Source of the DNA: Avichristensenella sp031550535
GTDB lineage: Bacteria; Bacillota; Clostridia; Christensenellales; Aristaeellaceae
Assembly: GCA_031550535.1 (NCBI GenBank)
Contig: JAVBOM010000070.1
Span: forward strand, 30,901-94,900
Direction: 5' to 3'
DNA length: 64,000 bases
Shown here in pieces: positions 25,611 to 32,998 of the stretch. Position 1 is the stretch's first letter. Each line of letters begins with the position of its first letter. The notes below the pieces were generated by a model. It was not told the origin of the DNA. It saw only the letters and a program-made list of their open reading frames with translations, and made no database searches. The translations under genes were made by a program, and so were the position numbers.

Positions 25611-27360
25611 GGCGATACACCCACCATTCCATTAACAGTAGCGCGAGCAGCAGCAGGATAACCAGCGGCGTCCATTCGCGGCCGTAATGCGACGCACTGG
25701 CACCTGCCGCCACACCCATCCGCTCCGCCGCTACAGCGCGGACGTCGCTCTCCGCCGCCGGGATGTGCAGCGCGAAGGGGAGGGCGGTTTCCTTGCCCAC
25801 CTCGTCCGTCTGCACCAGGGTATAGACGCCGCGCTCGTCCGTGTCGGTCAGCCGTCCGCCGGTCAACGGGATGGACACGCGCCTGCCGGATGGCGTGACG
25901 ACAGCGGCCTCCCGTGCGAAGGATTGCGGCTGGATGGGCAGCGGCGCGCCGCAGTCCGCCTCGTCGATCCCGGTGCCGAGCGGCTCCGGCGCGAGGTAGG
26001 ACAGCAACCGCTGCATAAAGATTGGAAACTCCTTCAGAAGCGGCAGGTTCGACCGGTGCAAATCGAACCCGATGACCGCGACACGGCGGCCATTCTCCTC
26101 GGAAATGGAAAGAACCGGTTCCCCGTCGGCAAACCAGATTGGTGTCCCGCCACCAACCGACCGCCACTTCGCCACCTGGATTTCATCCACCAGCAGGTAT
26201 TCGTTCAGCCGTTCGGCCAGCGCGCCGGAAGCGGCGGTGAGCGATGCCGGGGTGTCGCGCGTCTCCCCGACGCGTTCATCCGGGTCGATCAGCAGCAGCG
26301 CGCCGTGCGCCGGCAGCGCGTCCGGCAGCGGGCCGTCCAGCACGGTCAGCGCGCCGCCGCTGACCAGCGCGGCCTCGTCCAGCGTGGTTTTCTGCACGGT
26401 GATATCCGCCCGCAGCGCCAGCGCCTTTTCCATAAACACGTTATCGCGTCCGGCAAGCACGACCGTGGTCGCGCCCTTCTCGCGGGAAACCCATGTGCGG
26501 GTGTTGTCCGCAAGGAGTGCGTCCGCCTCCACGATGCGCGCCTCGACGCGCTCCGCCGGGGTGGGCAGGTCAAAGGAAATACTCGCGATTTCGTTCTCCG
26601 CGAGGGAAACGGTTCGGATGTCGCACAGCACGCCGTCCGCGGTGCACTCTACCGTAATGTCCGCCGGGCCGCCGTAGTTGGCAACCCGCGTGACTGCTGC
26701 CGTTCCGCTTGCGTTCAGCGATAGAACCGCTCGATTCGGCAGCCCAGGCCCCACGGACGGCTGCATGCCGCCGCCCTCCGGCAAGGTCTGATCCGAATAG
26801 AAGAGGAGCTGCGCGTCCGGCAATTCCTTTTGCAGCGCGAACGCCAGCGAGAGTGCGCCGTCCAGGTCCGCGCCGCCGGTCTCCGCCCCACGCGCGGAAA
26901 GCGCGCGCTTCGCGGCCAGCGGGTCATCCGATCGGGAAAGCGGCTGCTTCACCTGCGCTCCGGCGGTCAGAATGGATACCCGGGCGCCAGCCGGCAGACC
27001 GTCTACGCGGCGCGACGCGTCCTCCATGGCGCGCGACAGGCGGGAGCCGCCGCCGTCGTCAGTCTGCATGCTCGCGGACAGATCGAACACGAAGATGATC
27101 TCGCCCGCGACGCCGCCGAGCGTCATCGGCCGCATCAGCGCGACGGCAAGCAGCAGCGCCAGCGCGAGCTGCAAAAACAGCAGCAGGCTGCGGCGCAGCT
27201 TTTGAAACGGCCGGTCCGCTTCCATGGAGGCCAGCGCCTTTTGCCAGAGGTAGGTGCTGGAAACCTCCATCGGCTCCATCCGCTGTTTGAGGATATACAG
27301 GCCGACGATGGCCAGCAGGGCGGTCAGCGCCCATGCGCCCGCCGGGTTCATCCAGTGCAT
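25600..27360 (-). CDS. BatA-like N-terminal / VWA membrane protein
   Basis: A 586-residue membrane protein. The N-terminus (MHWMNPAGAWALTALLAI) is the aerotolerance-regulator-type membrane segment, with a second helix around 55-75 (SLLLFLQLALALLLAVALM). A VWA domain with a MIDAS motif FDLSASMQTDD starts near residue 90. The C-terminus has one helix and a short basic tail. The ATG at 27360 follows AGGAGG. It overlaps the next VWA gene by 11 nt. It is separated by about 330 bp from DUF58 upstream but lies on the same strand, so it may share the transcript or have its own promoter. Function is inferred from the MoxR/VWA context only. Confidence 0.85.
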   Translation of the reverse strand: MHWMNPAGAWALTALLAIVGLYILKQRMEPMEVSSTYLWQKALASMEADRPFQKLRRSLLLFLQLALALLLAVALMRPMTLGGVAGEIIFVFDLSASMQTDDGGGSRLSRAMEDASRRVDGLPAGARVSILTAGAQVKQPLSRSDDPLAAKRALSARGAETGGADLDGALSLAFALQKELPDAQLLFYSDQTLPEGGGMQPSVGPGLPNRAVLSLNASGTAAVTRVANYGGPADITVECTADGVLCDIRTVSLAENEIASISFDLPTPAERVEARIVEADALLADNTRTWVSREKGATTVVLAGRDNVFMEKALALRADITVQKTTLDEAALVSGGALTVLDGPLPDALPAHGALLLIDPDERVGETRDTPASLTAASGALAERLNEYLLVDEIQVAKWRSVGGGTPIWFADGEPVLSISEENGRRVAVIGFDLHRSNLPLLKEFPIFMQRLLSYLAPEPLGTGIDEADCGAPLPIQPQSFAREAAVVTPSGRRVSIPLTGGRLTDTDERGVYTLVQTDEVGKETALPFALHIPAAESDVRAVAAERMGVAAGASASHYGREWTPLVILLLLALLLMEWWVYRRGY

Positions 27361-27692
27361 GCCGTTTCCTCCTGCGCGAATTGAAGTGTAGCACAACCGC
27401 GGTTGTAGCCAAATGCGCGGGATCAGAACGTGAAACGCCGCGCGTTCCTCGCGCACCCCGCCGGGCCTGACGCCGTTTCCGATGATCACCCAGCATGTGC
27501 CTGTCGCGTGACCAACTCAGCGCGTCTTTCCCCGTCGTAGGGGCGGCCATTGGCCGTCCGCCCTGTTTGTCATGTCCGAGTGGCAGGGAGGACGCGCAAT
27601 GCGCACCCCTGCGGCTTGTATCGCCAGCCAATCCGTGCGTTACCCCTGCGTTCTGCGGGGCGGCCATTGTGCCTGCCTTCGTCTGGCGCGTC
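27361..27692. other. 332-bp gap inside the MoxR/VWA cluster
   Basis: No gene can be supported. There is a perfect 14-bp palindrome ACAACCGCGGTTGT near 27393-27406. A GC-rich inverted repeat, GGGCGG...CCGCCC, lies near 27542-27566. No clear sigma-A promoter for the downstream VWA pair was found. The sequence looks like decayed interspersed repeat material. Confidence 0.5.
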
Positions 27693-28571
27693 TCACCGCG
27701 CCGACAACACCCCGCCCGCGACCAGCGCCTTCAGCGCGTCCGTCTCCAAATCCATGTCGCTGCGCAGCAGCAGATACGGAAGCGCGCGCCCGTGGCAGAA
27801 GGCGCGCTGCTCCGTCAGGAACGCGTCCAGCGCCTGATGATAGCGGCGGAGTGCCTCGGGCGAAACCTGCACATCGCACGCGGGGCCGCCCTCCGCGTCC
27901 AGCAGGCGCACCGCGCCGGTTAGGTCCGGTTCCAGCTCCTGCGGGGAAAGCACCTGCACGACGGACAATTCCTGCCGCCGGTACAACAGCGACGACGCGC
28001 CGCGCGTCCACCCGTCCCCGGTCAGCAAATCCGAGAGCAGCACGCACACGCCGCGCCCCGCCGTAACGGGCACGCGGGGGAGCGCCGCGTTCAGTTTTGT
28101 CTCGCCTCCCGGCGCGATCGCCGCCAGATACGCCTCCACCTCCGGGTATGACTGGCGGCCGCCGAAGCGACGGCTCGCCGCAACCGCCTCGCCCGAAAGC
28201 ACCACGAGCGACACCCGGTCGTACCGTGTCAGCGCCAGATACGACAGCGCCGCCGCCACGCGCAGGGTGAGCGCCCACTTGTCCGGCTCGCCGTGGCGCA
28301 TGGACGCGCTGGCGTCGATCAGCACGCGGAGCGTCGTCTCTTGCTCGTCCAGAAACAGCTTCAAAAACAGGCGGTCAAAGCGCGCGTACGCGTTCCAGTC
28401 CACACGGCGCAGATCGTCCCCCGGCGTGTAGGCGCGGAAGTCAGAAAATTCCACCGAACTGCCCATCGCCTTGGAACGACGCAGGCCGCCCGCGCCGCCG
28501 CGCGCGTGTTCCCGCATGGCCAGCGCGAACGCGTCCAGCTTCCGCAAAAAGCGGTCGTCCAGCAGCGCCAT
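27693..28571 (-). CDS. DUF58 domain protein
   Basis: A 292-residue DUF58 protein. The family block SSVEFSDFRAYTPGDDLRRV followed by DWNAYAR is at about residues 38-65. It is followed by a VWA-like core with IDASASMRHGEPDKW. No membrane helix is visible, so this is the short soluble type. It starts 2 nt after the moxR stop, and the pair is the usual MoxR-DUF58 partnership. DUF58 is thought to work with the ATPase on VWA client proteins. Confidence 0.92.
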   Translation of the reverse strand: MALLDDRFLRKLDAFALAMREHARGGAGGLRRSKAMGSSVEFSDFRAYTPGDDLRRVDWNAYARFDRLFLKLFLDEQETTLRVLIDASASMRHGEPDKWALTLRVAAALSYLALTRYDRVSLVVLSGEAVAASRRFGGRQSYPEVEAYLAAIAPGGETKLNAALPRVPVTAGRGVCVLLSDLLTGDGWTRGASSLLYRRQELSVVQVLSPQELEPDLTGAVRLLDAEGGPACDVQVSPEALRRYHQALDAFLTEQRAFCHGRALPYLLLRSDMDLETDALKALVAGGVLSAR

Positions 28572-28573
28572 GG

Positions 28574-29569
28574 CTATTTCGCGGGCATCGCCGCGAGGAT
28601 GCCGGCGATCAGCCCGTCGGTGGTCAGCCCGCCCGCCATGCCCTCAAAGCTCAGCGCCACGCGGTGGCGGAGCACGGGCGGCGCAAGGTCCCGGATGTCG
28701 TCGAAGGAGACATTGTACCGCCCGTCCATCAGCGCGCGCACGCGGGCCACGGCGATGAGCGCCTGCGCCGCGCGCGGGCTGGCGCCAAAGCGGGCGTTCT
28801 CCCGCGCGATGGCGGGGGAATCGGGCAGCTCCGGGTGCGTGGCGAGCACGAGCCGCAGCGCGTGGTCCTGCACGGCGCGCGTGACCGGCACCTGCCGCGC
28901 GATCTCGCGCATGCGCAGGATGTCGTCGCCGGAAGCGACTGTTTCGGCGGGCGTTTCCTCGTTCGTGACTGTCAGATCGACAATGGCGTGCAGCTCTTCC
29001 AGCGAGGGGAACTCGACCAGCAGCTTCAGCAGGAAGCGGTCAAGCTGCGCTTCCGGCAGCGGGTACGTGCCCTCCTGCTCGATGGGGTTCTGCGTGGCAA
29101 GGACGAAATACGGGGAGGGGAGCGGGCGCGTCACGCCGCCGACGGTGACGGTGTGCTCCTGCATGGCCTCCAGCAGCGCGCTCTGCGTCTTGGGCGTGGC
29201 GCGGTTGATCTCGTCCGCGAGGACGATGGACGCGAACACCGGCCCGGGCTGGAACGAAAACTCGCCAGATCCGCCCTTCTGCACGATGATGTTCGTGCCG
29301 GTCACGTCGGCGGGCATCAGGTCCGGCGTAAACTGGATACGCGAGAACGGCAGGTCCAGCACGTGGCTCATCGTGCGCACCAGCCGCGTCTTGCCAAGGC
29401 CGGGCACGCCTTCCAGCAGCACGTTGCCGCCCGCGACCAGCGCCATCAGGAGTTGTGCCACGGTTTCCCGCTGGCCGACAATCTCCCGGCCGATCTGCTC
29501 CTTGATTTTCTGGATTTGTTCCGCGAAGCGCAGGATGTCCTTCTCCTGCGCGGCGTTGGATTCACTCAT
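28574..29569 (-). CDS. MoxR-family AAA+ ATPase
   Basis: A 331-residue AAA+ chaperone-like ATPase. Walker A is LLEGVPGLGKTRLV, Walker B is SIVLADEINRA, sensor 1 is VLATQNPIEQEGTYPLPEAQ, and the C-terminal lid has the RGASPRAAQAL-type motif (FGASPRAAQALIAVARVRA). The ATG at 29569 (MSESNAAQ) is preferred because GGGGGG lies upstream; an in-frame extension upstream lies in a repeat copy. It is followed directly by DUF58. MoxR ATPases couple ATP hydrolysis to insertion of cofactors or maturation of VWA complexes. Confidence 0.94.
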   Translation of the reverse strand: MSESNAAQEKDILRFAEQIQKIKEQIGREIVGQRETVAQLLMALVAGGNVLLEGVPGLGKTRLVRTMSHVLDLPFSRIQFTPDLMPADVTGTNIIVQKGGSGEFSFQPGPVFASIVLADEINRATPKTQSALLEAMQEHTVTVGGVTRPLPSPYFVLATQNPIEQEGTYPLPEAQLDRFLLKLLVEFPSLEELHAIVDLTVTNEETPAETVASGDDILRMREIARQVPVTRAVQDHALRLVLATHPELPDSPAIARENARFGASPRAAQALIAVARVRALMDGRYNVSFDDIRDLAPPVLRHRVALSFEGMAGGLTTDGLIAGILAAMPAK

Positions 29570-29609
29570 GGGTATCGCCCCCCTTATCGGTATGGTGTGA
29601 TAGCGTTGA

Positions 29610-29668
29610 CGGCGGCGCTGATTGGAACAATCGGCCGCCATAAAGGGATTTCGCAAGAAATCCCTGCC
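29610..29668 (-). repeat. Two-hairpin repeat, copy R7
   Basis: In minus orientation GGCA precedes GGGATTTC-TTGC-GAAATCCC, then GATTG-TTC-CAATC. The inner pair is G-C where other copies have T-A or C-G. It starts 3 bp after the stop of the upstream gene and lies before the moxR start. Confidence 0.85.
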
Positions 29669-29671
29669 TCT

Positions 29672-31162
29672 TTAATCGATCAGCGCGTCAAAGTACCGCG
29701 TCACAATGTCCTGCACGGCCTCGGGCAATGCCTGGCGGCGCATCGCCTGCGCGGCGGCCTGCTGATATTCGCCAATCACCTGGTTGTACGGCACCTGCCC
29801 CGTCAGATCGCCCGCGCCGGGGCCTAGCTGCACTTGCTGGGACTCGCCTTCGCCCTTTTCGCCCGTGACGAGCGATGGGTCCGCGTCGCCGCCCAGGCGG
29901 GTGGGGTCGTAGATGCGCTCGTACGCGCCAACGCGGTCGCTGATCGGGCCTTTGCCCGCGCCCTGCGCGGACTGGCTGAAGCCCTCCGAATAGCCGCTGT
30001 CCCGCTGGGTGGTGCCGCGCCCCGCGCCACCGCCCGCGCCGGTTCCCTGGCCCTGTCCCTGGCCGCCGCCCTGTCCCGAGCCGCTTCCCTGTCCCGATCC
30101 GCTGCCCGCCATCGCCGCGCCCGCGCGCGCAAGCTGCATCAGCGCGGAGAGGTTTGCGCCGGTCGCGCCCGCGCTCGCCATCGCGTTGCCGAGCAATTGT
30201 CCGGCGGCCTGGGCGTTACCCGCCATCGCCGCTGCCGCCGCGCTCGCGAGCCCTTGCTGCACCGCGCCCGCCGGAGCATCCTCGGCGGCCTTTTCTAGCT
30301 GTTCGCCAAGCTCCTTTGCCGTCTCAGGATCGGCAAGCGCCTCCGCGAGCCCCGCCAGCGCCTCCTGCATTTCCTTTTCACCGCCGCTTTGCAGCGCGCT
30401 GGACAGCCCCTTCAGTCCGGATTGGCTGCCGAGCGCCGCCGCTGTCTCGGCGAGATTGCGGTCGCGGATGTCCTTTTGCAGCTTCTCCATTTCGCTTTGC
30501 TTTTCAGATAGCTTCGCGAGCGCGTCGCGCGGGTCCTTGGCCTCGCGCAGTTCCCGCGCCATGTCGCCGGTGAGGCGGCGCAGCTCGCGGCGCTCCTCAT
30601 CCGTCAAGTCCTGCTTGGCAATGGCTTCCGCCGCCTGTTCGACCGTATCGGCCTGCGCGCGGAGCGTCCTTCTCGCCTGTTCGGCGGCACGGAGCACGTC
30701 GTTCTGCGGGTTGGGCACGATGAGGAGAATACCCGTGACGACCGTGAGCGCAAGCGCCGCGATCCAGACGCGCTTGTTCAGCCGGAAGGGCATTGCCGTG
30801 CGGACGGGCAGCGCCGCCAGCGCGGATTTTGCGTCCTCGCGCTGCAGCCGCGCCATGGGCGACTCATCGCCCGCGAATGCCAGCGCCGTACGCGCGCGCT
30901 CCTTCAGGCCACACTGATCGGCCCGGCGCGCGGCGTAAGGGACGGAAACCGGCCAGAGCGCGGAGACGAGCGCGCCAAAAAACGGGCACGCCGCCAGGAT
31001 GGCTACAAGATACCGCCACACGCCCTCAATTGGGACAAAGAACGAAACGGCTGCTAGGGCAGCGCAACTAGCGGCGCCCACGAGCGCTCCGAGGAGCGCG
31101 CCGCGAACACCGCGCAGCAGCCGTATACGCCGGCGAACCGGCGCGAGTGCCTTCTTCATCAT
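29672..31162 (-). CDS. Membrane protein with long coiled-coil and Gly/Gln-rich linker (DUF4175-like)
   Basis: A 496-residue protein. Two hydrophobic segments near residues 18-65 and one near 133-150 anchor it. A charged, Ala/Glu/Lys/Arg-rich coiled coil spans about 165-300. A Gly-Ser-Gln-rich linker (about 365-400) follows. The C-terminus (YNQVIGEYQQAAAQAMRRQ then YFDALID) is a conserved tail in proteins coded beside MoxR-VWA genes. The ATG at 31162 overlaps the permease stop as ATGA; the next ATG at 31159 is an alternative. Function unknown; it may be a scaffold in the VWA complex. Confidence 0.8.
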   Translation of the reverse strand: MMKKALAPVRRRIRLLRGVRGALLGALVGAASCAALAAVSFFVPIEGVWRYLVAILAACPFFGALVSALWPVSVPYAARRADQCGLKERARTALAFAGDESPMARLQREDAKSALAALPVRTAMPFRLNKRVWIAALALTVVTGILLIVPNPQNDVLRAAEQARRTLRAQADTVEQAAEAIAKQDLTDEERRELRRLTGDMARELREAKDPRDALAKLSEKQSEMEKLQKDIRDRNLAETAAALGSQSGLKGLSSALQSGGEKEMQEALAGLAEALADPETAKELGEQLEKAAEDAPAGAVQQGLASAAAAAMAGNAQAAGQLLGNAMASAGATGANLSALMQLARAGAAMAGSGSGQGSGSGQGGGQGQGQGTGAGGGAGRGTTQRDSGYSEGFSQSAQGAGKGPISDRVGAYERIYDPTRLGGDADPSLVTGEKGEGESQQVQLGPGAGDLTGQVPYNQVIGEYQQAAAQAMRRQALPEAVQDIVTRYFDALID

Positions 31163-32091
31163 TTCTTCTTGACTTTGAGTCCCATGGGCTTGAGCAGCAG
31201 CGCCGCGAGCGCCGTCAGTACCGCCGAGCACGCCACCAGCACGCCCATGTTAATCAGCGCGACGGAACCGGTGTGCTCCAGAAGGCTATAGAGCTGGCCG
31301 CCCCGGTAGCCGAACATGTCGCTGAGCGTGCGCTGCAGGATGCCCGTCTGATCTACCAGGAGCGACATCAGCCCGACGCCCGGGTTCACGAGCAGCAGCA
31401 CGGGCACCTTGCCAAGGATCGACAGGAAGGAAGCGCCTGCGGCAAGCGTGGCGGAACCGCTGCCCGTGTTGCTCGTGACATCCAGCACATCCTGCAACAT
31501 GCCGTACTGGAACAGCAGCGGAAACACGACAGTGCCAATGCCCAGCGCGAACACGATCAGGTACGCCACGACCGTCGCGGTGACTGTCCGTTTCAGCAGG
31601 GACGAACAGAAGATGCCGATGGAGCAGCACGCGAGCGCCGTCACGATCAGGAACAGCAGCATCAGCAGCATGTCCGTGAAGCTGACACCGCCAAAGAAGA
31701 ACGTGACCGCCATCACCGGCAGGGAGGAGACGATCATCAACCCCAGGAAGCACACGCTGGAAAACAGCTTGCCCAGCACGATGCGCACGGAGCCGACGCG
31801 CGTGCAAAGCAGGAGGTCGAGTGTCTGCCGCTCGCGCTCGCCAGCGATGGAGCCCGCCGTCAGCGCCGGGCCGACCAGCACGATCAGCATGAACTGCATG
31901 GCAGATACGTAGACGTATGTCTCAAGCCCCGCGCGCAGGTTGCCCAGCGACACCTGCCCGCTCTGCAGCACCGTCAGCGCGCCGACCGAAACCAGCAGCA
32001 GAAAGGCGACGTACAGCGACAGCAGCATCGGCGCGCGGAAGGAGCGCATGCGCCGCGTCATGGATGATTCAAATACCGGATTACGCATCAT
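31159..32091 (-). CDS. ABC-2 type transporter permease
   Basis: A 310-residue protein with six predicted membrane helices. The segment AGSIAGERERQTLDLLLCTRVGS is the family signature at the cytoplasmic coupling region. It overlaps the upstream ATPase gene by 11 nt and the downstream gene by 4 nt. Gene order ATPase-permease-accessory protein is like that of the Gld/ABC-2 exporters, and the linkage to MoxR/VWA suggests export or anchoring of envelope components. Substrate unknown. Confidence 0.92.
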   Translation of the reverse strand: MMRNPVFESSMTRRMRSFRAPMLLSLYVAFLLLVSVGALTVLQSGQVSLGNLRAGLETYVYVSAMQFMLIVLVGPALTAGSIAGERERQTLDLLLCTRVGSVRIVLGKLFSSVCFLGLMIVSSLPVMAVTFFFGGVSFTDMLLMLLFLIVTALACCSIGIFCSSLLKRTVTATVVAYLIVFALGIGTVVFPLLFQYGMLQDVLDVTSNTGSGSATLAAGASFLSILGKVPVLLLVNPGVGLMSLLVDQTGILQRTLSDMFGYRGGQLYSLLEHTGSVALINMGVLVACSAVLTALAALLLKPMGLKVKKK

Positions 32092-32998
32092 TTTTCGTCA
32101 CCTCCATAAACACGGTCTCCAGGTTCACCGGCGCGCGGTGGAAGTCCGCAACGCGCACGCCCGCGCTCACCAGCCTTTGCAGGAGCGCAGCCGGATCGCC
32201 GGAATACTGCGTGACGAGCGTGCCTTCTGCGTCCAGCTCCAGGCCGGTCACGCCGTCCGTTTCCTTCAGCATGCGGACTGCCTCGTCGGTCTCGCCGTCC
32301 ACGCGGATGGCGAGCGGCGCGTCGCCGCGCATGTGCTGCTGCAATTCCTCCATGCTGCCGGAGAAGATCAGATGCCCATGGTCCAGAATGCTGAGCGAAT
32401 CGCACAGCTCCGATAGCTCCGGCAGGATGTGCGACGAGATCAGCACCGTCTTGCCCAAGTCCTTCAGCGTGCGGAGGATGCCCTTCATCTCGGCCCGCGC
32501 GCGCGGGTCCATGCCGGAGGCTGGCTCGTCCAGGATGAGCAGCGACGGGTCATGGATGAGGCTGCGCGCGAGGCACAGGCGCTGCTTCATCCCGCGCGAG
32601 AGCGTGTCGACATACGCGTCGCGCTTGTCGGACAGGAAAACGATCTCCAGCAGTTGATCGGCCATTTTCGCCCGCTCTTTTAGCGACAGTCCGTAGCAGT
32701 TGCCGTAAAAATCCAGGTATTCCGATACCTTCAGCCCCTCGTACACGCCGAAAAAGTCCGGCATGTAGCCGACCACGCGGCGCACCTGGCGGGGGTTCTG
32801 GCGCACGTCGATGCCGTCCACCCACGCCATGCCGCTCGTCGCGGGCTGCAGCGTGGCCAGAATGCGCATCGTGGTCGTCTTGCCCGCGCCGTTTGGGCCA
32901 ACAAAGCCGTGAAGCTGGCCGTCGTCAATCGTGAGGTTCAGCGCGTCCAGCGCCGTAAACTTGCCGTATTGCTTGGTGAGGTCCTGCGTCTTCAGCAT
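32081..32998 (-). CDS. ABC transporter ATP-binding protein
   Basis: A 305-residue ATPase. Walker A is VGPNGAGKTTTMR, the signature is LSRGMKQRL, Walker B is LLILDEPASGMDP and the switch His is in ISSHILPEL. The C-terminal 75 residues form the regulatory domain of ABC-2 (DrrA-like) ATPases. The ATG at 32998 shares its A with the stop codon of the upstream gene (TAATG), so the genes are translationally coupled. Partner of the permease that follows. Confidence 0.94.
   Translation of the reverse strand: MLKTQDLTKQYGKFTALDALNLTIDDGQLHGFVGPNGAGKTTTMRILATLQPATSGMAWVDGIDVRQNPRQVRRVVGYMPDFFGVYEGLKVSEYLDFYGNCYGLSLKERAKMADQLLEIVFLSDKRDAYVDTLSRGMKQRLCLARSLIHDPSLLILDEPASGMDPRARAEMKGILRTLKDLGKTVLISSHILPELSELCDSLSILDHGHLIFSGSMEELQQHMRGDAPLAIRVDGETDEAVRMLKETDGVTGLELDAEGTLVTQYSGDPAALLQRLVSAGVRVADFHRAPVNLETVFMEVTKNDA

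Noticed and set aside
29570..29656. Longer MoxR N-terminus
   Set aside because: The extension is translation of repeat copy R7 and the downstream ATG has the ribosome site.
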